Positions 45,971 through 54,568 of a stretch of 64,000 bases of DNA are shown here, piece by piece (positions within the stretch are counted from its first letter, which is position 1; the number at the start of each line of letters is the position of its first letter). The stretch covers positions 1 to 64,000 of the forward strand of contig JADGAV010000018.1 in assembly GCA_015231825.1 (NCBI GenBank), read 5' to 3'. Under the pieces are notes generated by a model. It had not been told where the DNA came from. It saw only the letters and a list, made by a program, of their open reading frames with translations, and searched no databases. Made by a program: the position numbers and the translations under genes. Origin of the DNA: SAR324 cluster bacterium. GTDB taxonomy: Bacteria > SAR324 > NAC60-12.

Positions 45971-48841
45971 ATGACGACAAAATCTGCACCAACACTTGTT
46001 GAAAAAATTGCTGAAAAGCTGCATCTCATTCCCAATCTGCACGAGGATGCAGCATCGGAATTGCCCAGGATGGCAGAACCGGGAGATTTGAGCAAATATC
46101 CCCCCCCCGATCGATGGGATGACTGGACGGAATATGAAGCAAAAAACTGGCCTCGACGGGAGAAGAAAAATTATCTGATTGTACCCACCAGTTGTTTCAA
46201 CTGCGAATCAGGTTGCGGTCTGTTGAGTTACGTGGATAAAGACACGATGGAAGTGCGGAAGTTTGAAGGGAACCCATACCATCCCGGCAGCCGGGGAAGA
46301 AACTGCGCCAAAGGTCCGGCAACGATCAATCAGATTACGGATCCGGACCGCATTCTTTATCCATTGAAACGGGTTGGAAAGCGAGGAGAAGGTAAATGGG
46401 AACGCGTTTCCTGGGATAGCGTTTTGGACGATATTTCCGCCAGAATTCGCAAGGCAATTCAGGAAAAACGAAACAACGAAATTTCCTATCATGTTGGACG
46501 TCCCGGCCATGAAGGATATACCAACCGCGTGCTTCAAGCCTGGGGAATTGATGGTCATAACAGTCACACCAATATCTGTTCGGCAGGCGCACGTTTCGGG
46601 TATGCGATCTGGCATGGCTACGATCGGCCATCACCGGATCATGCAAACGCGAAGTTTATTCTTTTGATCAGTGCTCATTTGGAATCAGGGCATTATTTCA
46701 ATCCTCATGCCCAACGTATCATCGAAGGAATGATGAGCGGTGCTAAAATGGCGGTGATGGATCCTCGCTTATCCAACACAGCGAGCATGGCGGATTATTG
46801 GATGCCAACCTATCCAGGCAGTGAGGCGGCTGTTTTGCTGGCGATGGCAAAAGTGATCATTGACGAAGGAACCTACAATGAAGCCTTTCTAAAAAACTGG
46901 GTCAACTGGCAGGAATATTTAAAAAACGATCATCCAAATTTGGATCCCACTTTCGAAAATTTTATTGCTGCCCTCAAGATTGCTTATCAAGAATACACGC
47001 CGGAATTTGCCGAAAAAGAAAGTGGGGTGTCCGCTGAAACCATTGTGGAAATTGCCAGAAAAATTGGAGAAGCCGGAACCCGATTTGCAGCCCATAACTG
47101 GCGCAGTGCAGGAAGCGGAAATCTCGGTGGATGGGCCGTTGCACGATGTCTCCATTTTTTAAACGTTTTGACTGGTAGTGTTGGAACTGTCGGCGGAACC
47201 TCGCCGAGTGGGTGGAATAAATTTCATCCAAAAATGTTTGACAATCCGCCGGCACAGAAATTTTGGAATGAACTGCATCTGCCCAATGAATATCCCCTTT
47301 CCCATTTTGAGATGAGTTTTCTGCTGCCTCATTTTCTCAAGGAAGGGCGCGGAAAACTGGATGTCTATTTTACTCGCGTTTTCAACCCGGTCTGGACCTA
47401 TCCTGACGGTTTCAGCTGGATCGAGGCACTTTCGGATGAAAATATGATTGGAATGCACATCGCGATGACTCCCACCTGGAATCAAACGGCTTACTATGCA
47501 GATTATGTCCTGCCGATGGGACATGCCGGTGAACGTCACGATTTGGTCAGTTACGAAACACATTCGGGGATGTGGATGGCTTTCCGGCAGCCTGTGCTTC
47601 GTGAAGCTCGCAGAAGAATGGGGAAACCGGTTGAATTCACCTATGAAGCCAATCCGGGAGAAGTTTGGGAAGAAGATGAATTCTGGCAGGAACTTTCCTG
47701 GCGAATCGATCCGGATGGTTCCATGGGGATCAAAGAACATTTCATTTCTCCCTATCGACCCAATGAGAAAATAAATATTGATGAATACTATCAGTACATT
47801 TTCGAACATACTCCTAAGTTACCCGAAAAGGCCGCGGAAGAAGGACTCTCTCCTCTGGATTACATGCGTAAGTACGGGGCCTTCGAAGTAGAGAAAACCT
47901 CCTACAGCAAACATCTGAAAAACCTGTCCGAGGACGAAATGGCCGGAGCAACGGTGGAAGAAGAAACGGGTTCAATTGTAAAAAACGGGAAAGTGATTGG
48001 AGTTTTGGACGAAGGTCAATCCTGTACCGGTTTTCCCACTCCTTCCCGCAAACAGGAGTTTTATTCACAGACGATGGTCGATTGGGGATGGCCGGAATAC
48101 AAGATTCCCACTTACATAAAAAGTCATATTCATGAAGAAGAAATGGACCGGTCTAAAGGGGACTTCCCGCTGGTTCCGACTTTTCGTCTTCCTACCCTGA
48201 TCCATTCACGTTCCGGAAACGCAAAATGGCTGGCAGAAATTTCCAACCGCAATCCTCTGTGGATGCACACCTCGGATGCTGCCTCGCTTGGTTTGGAAAC
48301 CAATGATCTGGTACGCGTCAATACAGATATTGGATATTTTGTCGTTAAATTATGGGTCACCGAAGGGATGAAACCTGGAGTGGTGGTTTGTTCTCACCAC
48401 CTGGGCAGCTGGCGCAGACCTCAGGATACTGGAAATCGGTGGGCCAGCAACAGCGTCTCTATAGAATCTCCTGAAAAAGGCAAATGGAAAATGAACGTGC
48501 TGGAAGGGGTGCGCCCGTTTGAAAGCGACGATCCGGATTCTTCCCGCATCTTCTGGAATGATGGTGGTGTTCATCAGAATATTACTTTTCCGGTTCATCC
48601 TGATCCTGTCAGCGGAATGCATTGCTGGCATCAAAAGGTGAGGCTCGAAAAAGCCCATACGGGTGACAAATATGGAGACGTGTTTGTTGATACCGAGAAA
48701 TCCTTCCAAATCTATCGGGAATGGCTCAAACTGGCCCGCCCGGCTCCTGGTCCCAATGGCCTTCGCCGACCACTCTGGATGGGACGCCCCCTCCGACCTG
48801 TTGAAGAATTGTTCTACCTCGACAAAAAAGAAGAAAAATAG
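45971..48841 (+). CDS. Molybdopterin oxidoreductase, SoeA-like
   Basis: A 956-residue catalytic subunit of the DMSO-reductase superfamily. The N-terminal [4Fe-4S] site is C75-x2-C78-x3-C82-x29-C112; a conserved Cys203 in HTNICSAGARFG is the candidate Mo/W ligand. The C-terminal domain has VRVNTDIGYFVVK and VVVCSHHLGSW, the dinucleotide-binding barrel. No Tat signal is present, unlike polysulfide, thiosulfate and tetrathionate reductases, which argues for a cytoplasmic enzyme like sulfite:quinone dehydrogenase SoeABC. Nearby TusA supports sulfur metabolism. Other substrates cannot be excluded. Confidence 0.8.
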   Translation: MTTKSAPTLVEKIAEKLHLIPNLHEDAASELPRMAEPGDLSKYPPPDRWDDWTEYEAKNWPRREKKNYLIVPTSCFNCESGCGLLSYVDKDTMEVRKFEGNPYHPGSRGRNCAKGPATINQITDPDRILYPLKRVGKRGEGKWERVSWDSVLDDISARIRKAIQEKRNNEISYHVGRPGHEGYTNRVLQAWGIDGHNSHTNICSAGARFGYAIWHGYDRPSPDHANAKFILLISAHLESGHYFNPHAQRIIEGMMSGAKMAVMDPRLSNTASMADYWMPTYPGSEAAVLLAMAKVIIDEGTYNEAFLKNWVNWQEYLKNDHPNLDPTFENFIAALKIAYQEYTPEFAEKESGVSAETIVEIARKIGEAGTRFAAHNWRSAGSGNLGGWAVARCLHFLNVLTGSVGTVGGTSPSGWNKFHPKMFDNPPAQKFWNELHLPNEYPLSHFEMSFLLPHFLKEGRGKLDVYFTRVFNPVWTYPDGFSWIEALSDENMIGMHIAMTPTWNQTAYYADYVLPMGHAGERHDLVSYETHSGMWMAFRQPVLREARRRMGKPVEFTYEANPGEVWEEDEFWQELSWRIDPDGSMGIKEHFISPYRPNEKINIDEYYQYIFEHTPKLPEKAAEEGLSPLDYMRKYGAFEVEKTSYSKHLKNLSEDEMAGATVEEETGSIVKNGKVIGVLDEGQSCTGFPTPSRKQEFYSQTMVDWGWPEYKIPTYIKSHIHEEEMDRSKGDFPLVPTFRLPTLIHSRSGNAKWLAEISNRNPLWMHTSDAASLGLETNDLVRVNTDIGYFVVKLWVTEGMKPGVVVCSHHLGSWRRPQDTGNRWASNSVSIESPEKGKWKMNVLEGVRPFESDDPDSSRIFWNDGGVHQNITFPVHPDPVSGMHCWHQKVRLEKAHTGDKYGDVFVDTEKSFQIYREWLKLARPAPGPNGLRRPLWMGRPLRPVEELFYLDKKEEK

Positions 48842-48856
48842 TTGGAATCTCATCTA

Positions 48857-48878
48857 AAAAGGGGGCAGTCCCCCTTTT
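48857..48878 (+). terminator. Terminator-like dispersed palindrome 1
   Basis: AAAAGGGGG-cagt-CCCCCTTTT, a perfect 9-bp stem ending in T4, 15 bp after the molybdenum enzyme stop. It belongs to the same repeat family as 40146-40164 and 48884-48908. Confidence 0.7.
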
Positions 48879-48883
48879 ATATA

Positions 48884-48908
48884 ATTAAAGGGGACAGACC
48901 CCTTTAAT
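48884..48908 (+). repeat. Dispersed palindrome 2
   Basis: ATTAAAGGGG-acaga-CCCCTTTAAT, a perfect 10-bp stem, immediately after palindrome 1. The tandem placement and match with the waaF copy show a mobile REP-like element. It may also help termination. Confidence 0.65.
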
Positions 48909-48930
48909 CACATAAGGACACAAATATAAT

Positions 48931-48945
48931 ATACTAAAATAGTAT
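48931..48945 (+). promoter_or_regulatory. Palindrome upstream of the Rrf2 gene
   Basis: ATACTA-AAA-TAGTAT, a perfect 6-bp inverted repeat in a very AT-rich 150-bp leader before the Rrf2 gene. A candidate operator for that regulator. Confidence 0.4.
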
Positions 48946-49061
48946 GAAATATATAATTTATAAAACATTGATATTATTGTTTATATTAATTTTATTAAAA
49001 TAAGACTTGACTGATAATGACCATATATCATATTAATTCAATCAGGTAAAGGAGTTCACGG

Positions 49062-49517
49062 ATGAAACGTTCGACTCGATGCGATTATTCATTAAGGGCG
49101 GTTTTGGAACTTTCCTTTCATTATGAGAAGAAACTGGTTCGTGTTTCAGATCTTTCCGATGCTCAAGACATTCCGCTAAAATTTCTGGAGCAAATTATGC
49201 TGCAATTGAAAAAATCGGGTTATGTTCGGAGTAAAAAGGGACCCAATGGTGGTTATTCGCTGACGAAAGCCCCGGGCGATATTTTTTTGGGAGAAATCAT
49301 CCGTCTGGTTGATGATCGTTTGTTTGCCCCAGTTCTTTCGGAACCTATGAACCGTTTAACAACGCTGGATGCCGCGCGGGACAATTTTTTTGGAGTGTGG
49401 GCTGAGGTCGAAGATGCGATGGCCTCTGTGTTAGACTCAATCAGTCTTGCTGATATTCAAAAGAGACAAGCGGAAGTCTTGTCGAAAAAAAAACTGAACA
49501 TGGTTTATCACATATAG
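49062..49517 (+). CDS. Rrf2 family regulator without Fe-S cysteines
   Basis: A 151-residue winged-helix regulator. KRSTRCDYSLRAVLELS at the N-terminus and SKKGPNGGYSLTKAP (wing) identify the family. The three cluster cysteines of IscR/NsrR are absent (only Cys7 near the N-terminus), so it should not bind a normal Fe-S cluster; it resembles the CymR-type subgroup that senses metabolites of cysteine/sulfur. AAAGGAG precedes the ATG. It sits between the SoeA-like enzyme and tusA, so I infer control of this sulfur module. Confidence 0.82.
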   Translation: MKRSTRCDYSLRAVLELSFHYEKKLVRVSDLSDAQDIPLKFLEQIMLQLKKSGYVRSKKGPNGGYSLTKAPGDIFLGEIIRLVDDRLFAPVLSEPMNRLTTLDAARDNFFGVWAEVEDAMASVLDSISLADIQKRQAEVLSKKKLNMVYHI

Positions 49518-49644
49518 TGAGCCCAATCCTTTGTGAAGTCCGGCATTGAATCGAATTCCTTTGAATTAGCAGTTTCGAGAAAAGTTTGGTGATCAGTTCG
49601 CTGAAAATTTTCTTTGGAGAAAAATTTTGATTGGAGAAATGACA

Positions 49645-49884
49645 ATGAAAGAAGAAATAGGATTTGATGATTATTTGGATTGCCGAAACCTCACCTGCCC
49701 GATGCCTGTATTGAAAACCCGCAATGCCATTTCAAAACTCTCATCAGGTCAGGTTTTGAAAATGGCGGCGACAGATCCCGGATTCATTGCAGACATTGAC
49801 TACTGGAGTGCTCGCACGGGTAATTCTCTGTTGAAATCAGAACTTGATGGCAGCGCTCATATCTTTTTTATTCAGAAAAACTGA
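49645..49884 (+). CDS. tusA: TusA/SirA-type sulfur carrier
   Basis: A 79-residue sulfurtransferase. The sulfur-carrying Cys18 lies in the family signature CPMP within LDCRNLTCPMPVLKTRNAI. GGAG lies eight bases before the ATG at 49645; two earlier in-frame starts are less suitable. In sulfur oxidisers TusA feeds persulfide sulfur to oxidation pathways, otherwise it serves tRNA thiolation; the neighbouring SoeA-like complex favours the former. Confidence 0.85.
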   Translation: MKEEIGFDDYLDCRNLTCPMPVLKTRNAISKLSSGQVLKMAATDPGFIADIDYWSARTGNSLLKSELDGSAHIFFIQKN

Positions 49885-50253
49885 GCATTTTTTATTCAGA
49901 AACAGGCTCCCTTTTTTTCAATCTTTTCTTGAAGAGAGCCTTTCCTTCCTCAATGCATTTCCCTGAATGCTCTCTGTCTAAGAATAATACCTCTTCTGGT
50001 AGAAACGCTTTTTTTGCCATCTCATTCAATTCAAAGTTGATTTTTTTTCTGGATTTGTTGCATAGTGCGTTTGATTGATGTGCACTGACTCAAAGAACGA
50101 CGATCCTGGGTCCAGTGCAACACACCCGTCCCCCGATCCACCGATAAATCTTTGCTAAAAATCACGCGGAATGAATTCTTTTCCAGGATACTTATGATTT
50201 TTCCGCATGTCAAAGTTAGGATGGCCTTATCATTCAAATTGTAGGAGAACCGC
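49885..50253 (+). terminator. Post-tusA region with hairpin and 24-bp duplication
   Basis: The end of tusA is partly duplicated: TTTTTTATTCAGAAA occurs at 49864-49878 and 49888-49902. AGGCTC (49904-49909) and GAGCCT (49936-49941) then form a stem followed by TTTCCTT, a plausible terminator. The remaining about 300 bp before the acyl-CoA synthetase contain no supported gene. Confidence 0.4.
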
Positions 50254-51816
50254 ATGTTGAATTTATCTTCAATTTTGGAAAATAGTGCACGGGATTATCC
50301 TGAAAAAACGGCGCTGGTTTTTATGGGAAAACGCATGTCCTATGCCCAAGTCAATGCGATGTCAAATCAGGTCGCCCAGGGACTGAAAGCCGCCGGTATC
50401 GTCAAAGGAGACCGCGTGGCCCTTTCTTGTCCGAATGTCCCCTATTTTCCAATCGTTTATTTCGCGATTTTAAAAGCCGGAGCCGTAGTGGTTCCTTTGA
50501 ATGTCCTGCTCAAAGCCCGTGAAATCAAATACCATTTAGAAGATTCACAAGCGAAGGCATATTTTTGTTTCGAGGGGACAGCAGAACTGCCAATGGGAAA
50601 GGAAGGATACTCCGGATATGAAGAGTCGAACTGCTGTAAAAACTTTTGGATGATAATGGCAGACCCTTCGGCGCTTTCGACGATGGAGCATGTGGAGACG
50701 TTGGGGACAATGATGGGAAAGCAATCCCCTCATTTAACGGGTTCGGCAAGCAGTGCCGAAGATACTGCAGTAATTCTCTACACATCGGGAACCACGGGCC
50801 AGGCCAAGGGAGCCGAATTGTCTCATATGAACATCATGATGAACACGATTCTCATTGGAGAATTATTTGATGCCCGACACGAGGACATCCAACTGACTGT
50901 GCTCCCGCTCTTTCATACCTTTGGCCAGACAGTTCAGCTGCTGGCTGGATTTTATCGGGGAAATACGATTGTGCTGATTCCCCGATTTGATCCCGAAACT
51001 GTGTTGACTGCCTTTGAGCAGGAAAACGTGACGGTTTTTTGTGGTGTTCCAACCATGTACTGGGGCTTGCTCAATTTTCCGGATGCAGAAAAAAAATTTG
51101 ATTTGAAAAAAATCGCTTCGACGCTGCGTTTGTGCGGGTCCGGCGGGGCACCTATTCCGGTGGAAATTCTTAGAGGTTTTGAAGAACGGTTTAAAGTTTC
51201 TATCCTGGAAGGGTACGGCTTGTCTGAAACTTCTCCTGTTGCAACTTTCAATCGGGCTGACCGTGAAAGGAAAGTGGGCTCAGTGGGACAAGCAATTTGG
51301 GGAGTGGAAGTCAAAATCGTTGACAAAGACGAGAAAACGATGCCGATCGATGAAATTGGAGAGGTTGTAATTCGTGGACACAACGTCATGAAGGGGTACA
51401 TCGGGCGCCCTGATGCGACTGCAGAAGCGATTCGAGACAGCTGGTTTCACACGGGAGATATGGGGAAAATGGATAAAGAGGGCTATCTGTACATTGTGGA
51501 CCGTGTCAAAGATATGATTCTGCGCGGGGGCTTCAATGTCTACCCACGAGAAATTGAGGAGGTGCTGGCAAGCCATCCCGCCATTTCAATTGCTGCAGTG
51601 ATTGGGGTCCCGGATGAGTCGCATGGAGAAGAAATCAAGGCTTTTGTGATTTTGAAAGAAGGCGCGCAGGCAACTTCGGAAGAAATCGTAGAGTGGTCAA
51701 AGAAAAATATGGCCGGATACAAATACCCACGGTCGGTCGAAATCCACCAAAGCTTGCCCATGACTGCCACCGGGAAAATTCTGAAACGCGAACTGAAGGC
51801 GGCTATTGGTTTGTGA
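50254..51816 (+). CDS. Fatty acid/acyl-CoA synthetase (AMP-forming)
   Basis: A 520-residue ANL-superfamily ligase that activates a carboxylic acid with ATP to acyl-AMP and transfers it to CoA. Core motifs seen: AVILYTSGTTGQAKGAELSH (ATP loop, about residue 171), EGYGLSETSPV, the hinge region YIVDRVKDMILRGGFNVYP and catalytic Lys near the end in TATGKILKREL. GGAG precedes the ATG. Acid length specificity is unclear; FadD-like is a fair guess. Confidence 0.9.
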   Translation: MLNLSSILENSARDYPEKTALVFMGKRMSYAQVNAMSNQVAQGLKAAGIVKGDRVALSCPNVPYFPIVYFAILKAGAVVVPLNVLLKAREIKYHLEDSQAKAYFCFEGTAELPMGKEGYSGYEESNCCKNFWMIMADPSALSTMEHVETLGTMMGKQSPHLTGSASSAEDTAVILYTSGTTGQAKGAELSHMNIMMNTILIGELFDARHEDIQLTVLPLFHTFGQTVQLLAGFYRGNTIVLIPRFDPETVLTAFEQENVTVFCGVPTMYWGLLNFPDAEKKFDLKKIASTLRLCGSGGAPIPVEILRGFEERFKVSILEGYGLSETSPVATFNRADRERKVGSVGQAIWGVEVKIVDKDEKTMPIDEIGEVVIRGHNVMKGYIGRPDATAEAIRDSWFHTGDMGKMDKEGYLYIVDRVKDMILRGGFNVYPREIEEVLASHPAISIAAVIGVPDESHGEEIKAFVILKEGAQATSEEIVEWSKKNMAGYKYPRSVEIHQSLPMTATGKILKRELKAAIGL

Positions 51817-51877
51817 TTGACGTGGCGCGAGGGCAAATAATATTATTGACGCTGAAAAGAATAATTACTCAGGGGGC

Positions 51878-52705
51878 TTATAGAAGCAGAGGTTCAACCT
51901 CAATTTGAGAACCATGCAATTGAATGCGATGGTAGGAAGAGAGTTGTCCAGGGCGCAGCGTCTCTGTTGTCGATGCGGAATTGATGAGGTGCAAGGGTTC
52001 AGTTTCCCTGCTCATTTGATGCGACCAGTTGCGGTGAATATGGCCATGCAGATAAACTGCAATGCGCGGTTGATGTTTGATCCAATGCAAGACATGAGCT
52101 AAATTGTAGAGTTCATGGTGCGGTTTGACTTGTTGCCCAGGAGGAAACCACAGAGGATAGTGGTTGACGAGGAGAAATCGTATGTGAGGGGCTTGTGCCC
52201 TGATATAAGCTTCTGTAGACAGCAAGGTTGCCCGACTGACAGTGCCTCCGGCTGTGATCCAATCGTTCGGATGCGTGCTGTCCCAGCCAATCAAATGCCA
52301 GTCTTCCGTCAAGCGCTGAGTCTTAATTCCTGTTTTTACAAAGTATCTGGCAAAATATTTATTGAAAAGATCAGGCTGACAAGCCGCGCGAATATAGCGG
52401 TCGTGGTTTCCCGGAATCACGGTCACTTTGTCAGGATATTTCAACAAGGGTTGAAGCAATTGACGTGCTTTTCGAAACTCCTGTTCCAATGAAAGGCTGG
52501 TGATATCGCCGCTGATTACCAGATGATCCCAGTTCGTATTTTGTAATTCGGAAACCAGTTTGTTGAAACGTTGATCAGGATACTGCTGTCGCCGGCTGAG
52601 GAGCAGATTTAATGATCCCAATGCCTGTTTTGAGGCGTATTTTGGTAGGCTTCGAGGAAAGGCGTGGAAATGAAGATCGGAAATATGAATGATGGTAAAA
52701 GGCAT
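51878..52705 (-). CDS. Calcineurin-like metallophosphoesterase
   Basis: A 275-residue two-metal phosphoesterase. The five metal motifs are visible: ISDLHFH, VISGDITS, PGNHDRY, VNHYP and HGHIHRN. Neither possible start (52705 or about 52750) has a clear Shine-Dalgarno; 52705 gives the usual short N-terminus before the DLH motif. No signal peptide, so cytoplasmic. Substrate (phosphodiester or nucleotide) unknown. It is downstream of the motor-like operon and may be co-transcribed. Confidence 0.85.
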   Translation of the reverse strand: MPFTIIHISDLHFHAFPRSLPKYASKQALGSLNLLLSRRQQYPDQRFNKLVSELQNTNWDHLVISGDITSLSLEQEFRKARQLLQPLLKYPDKVTVIPGNHDRYIRAACQPDLFNKYFARYFVKTGIKTQRLTEDWHLIGWDSTHPNDWITAGGTVSRATLLSTEAYIRAQAPHIRFLLVNHYPLWFPPGQQVKPHHELYNLAHVLHWIKHQPRIAVYLHGHIHRNWSHQMSRETEPLHLINSASTTETLRPGQLSSYHRIQLHGSQIEVEPLLL

Positions 52706-52856
52706 AGAAGAGAACAGAGTCGGATGCTTCAGGCTCTTTGGAGCAAACATCGCCAATCGGCAAAACTAAAAAAAATGAGGATCAAAAATATTCCCTCTGT
52801 GATACCCGGATGCTGGAGACGAGCGTAAGCCGATTGTTGAAGTTCTCCGGCATTTC

Positions 52857-53405
52857 TCATTCATATTCGAAAGAAAATTTAACTCGAGGATCGTTATTTG
52901 AAACGGTTACATCTCTCAGATAAACCTTAAATCCATTGACCTGCCCTGGCTTGATATCTTCTGATTGCAGATAAGTAAAATTGTTACCCAGTTCCTTTCC
53001 CTGACCGTCTGAGACATTCAAAATTACCTTCACGCTACTGAAGCGCTGGATGGAATTGTTGTGAACAACTCCCTGAATCCGAAGCATTTTACCCACCTGT
53101 TTCCAGTTCCAGTGCAGAACGTTGAATTGCGCTTCCCCGGTTGCCTGATTATTTTTGTTCTCGGGCATTTTTTTTAAAGAAGGGGAATAGACCCATCCTT
53201 CTAATGAAACAAATGTCCATCCGTCCTTTTCCATTATTTTTCTCAAACGGGCCCCCTCCCTGACAGTCCCGATAATTTCCCTGCCATTGGGGAGAATACG
53301 CAGATTTTCTTCTGGAATCCTGGGGGTGAGATCAGCAGCAGAAGCAAAATTTGTGATCAGCAAAACACTGAACGAAATGCTTAATGCAGAAATGATTTTT
53401 TTCAT
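52857..53405 (-). CDS. Exported SH3-like plus FxLYD-type protein
   Basis: A 182-residue periplasmic protein. Residues 1-23 are a signal peptide ending in NFASAAD. Residues about 40-80 form a bacterial SH3-like barrel (REIIGTVREGARLRKI, then GWVYSPSLKK) that often binds peptidoglycan. Residues about 90-180 form an FxLYD-type beta domain (IQGVVHNNSIQRFSSVKVIL). ATG at 53405 with AAGGA. Third gene of the operon with the MotA/TolQ-like and giant coiled-coil proteins, consistent with a cell-wall-linked part of that assembly. Confidence 0.75.
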   Translation of the reverse strand: MKKIISALSISFSVLLITNFASAADLTPRIPEENLRILPNGREIIGTVREGARLRKIMEKDGWTFVSLEGWVYSPSLKKMPENKNNQATGEAQFNVLHWNWKQVGKMLRIQGVVHNNSIQRFSSVKVILNVSDGQGKELGNNFTYLQSEDIKPGQVNGFKVYLRDVTVSNNDPRVKFSFEYE

Positions 53406-53559
53406 GACAAATCCTTTTTTATTGATGGGGTTCCCATGTCTGTTGAAATAAATCGAATTCCAGAGTCCCCGATTCACTGCGGTATTCGATTTTAACCGCG
53501 CCCTGGATCCCAACTGGAATTGTTCCTGTATTGACAAAAAATATATCTAAAATAAGCCT

Positions 53560-54459
53560 CTATTCTTCATAAAGAGTTTTGCTATTGTTCCAAATCAACT
53601 CTAAAGAATCCTTAAAAATTTCGACTGAGTCCAATGATGTTTCATCGTCTGGAAACGATTTTTCGATAAACATAAAAGCAATGCCGAGTGTCAATCCAGC
53701 AATGGAGCTGGTGATTGCCGTGGTGACGCCCACTTTCAAATCTCCGCCGGCGGAGAAGGCCAGGAAAAAACCGACAAAAGTTCCCAAAATTCCAATCATG
53801 ACGAGGATTTCGTGCCAAGTTTTCAGCAAACTATTGGCCGTTCCAACAGAAATAAATTTCAGTATTTTTTGAAAATATGGATTGTAGGTGAATGCATAAG
53901 TGGCGATGTTCAGAAAGTTGGGAGCAGCCTGATTGAGTTTATAGTACATCGTTTGCTCCAGAGTATTCTCAATAATCTTTTGAATTCCCTGTTCAATGGA
54001 AAGGCGTTCATCCCAAAAGGCACGGAACACCTGTCTGAAAGTTGGTTTGGGTTTTTTTACCTGGGACGATTTGAGCGCGGCAGCGTCTTTGCTCGATGCT
54101 TCCTTACTTTTACCTCCGCCAAAAGGCCCGCTGGAAACTGATGTTCCGGAATCTTTACTAGCAAAGGGTCCCGCGCTTTCTTTCTTTGCATTTGTTTCGA
54201 TCTGTTCCCGTTCGCTGGATGCTTTTCGGAGGACATACCAGACAATCTCAGAAAATTCTTTTGTTTTTTCTTCTTTGTATTGCTGGTTAATCAATTCATG
54301 GGTGCGGCGGTGCAGGGCAGTTGCAAATCGGTGCTCACTTTCCACAAGATAATGTCGGATGAACAAGATAACCAAGCCTATAAAGAAGGCGATGATGATC
54401 AAGTAGACCAGAACATCACCGCTGACCATTTTAGAATACGATAAAATTAATTCATTCAT
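53560..54459 (-). CDS. MotA/TolQ/ExbB-like ion-channel subunit
   Basis: A 299-residue inner-membrane protein with three helices (about 16-36, 217-236, 244-265) and a large cytoplasmic part between helices 1 and 2 that contains a Ser/Gly/Lys linker (about 95-138). Helices 2 and 3 include ILVMIGILGTFVGFF and TTAITSSIAGLTLGIAFMF, with the Thr/Ser/Gly pattern of the MotA-TolQ-ExbB channel. Partner of the TolR/MotB-like coiled-coil protein encoded 109 bp upstream. Together they would use the ion gradient to drive motion. Confidence 0.82.
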   Translation of the reverse strand: MNELILSYSKMVSGDVLVYLIIIAFFIGLVILFIRHYLVESEHRFATALHRRTHELINQQYKEEKTKEFSEIVWYVLRKASSEREQIETNAKKESAGPFASKDSGTSVSSGPFGGGKSKEASSKDAAALKSSQVKKPKPTFRQVFRAFWDERLSIEQGIQKIIENTLEQTMYYKLNQAAPNFLNIATYAFTYNPYFQKILKFISVGTANSLLKTWHEILVMIGILGTFVGFFLAFSAGGDLKVGVTTAITSSIAGLTLGIAFMFIEKSFPDDETSLDSVEIFKDSLELIWNNSKTLYEE

Positions 54460-54568
54460 ATCAACCTTTTCCTTGAGATCATACAGATTTTCAGAAAATG
54501 AATGCTCCCTCTGGAGAGAGGAATATCCGTATGGGATGAATGCTCATTGATTCATCCGAAAATCAGTC

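Noticed and set aside
50031-50255. Minus-strand 74-codon frame upstream of the acyl-CoA synthetase
   Set aside because: It covers the promoter region of the acyl-CoA synthetase, and no domain is visible.
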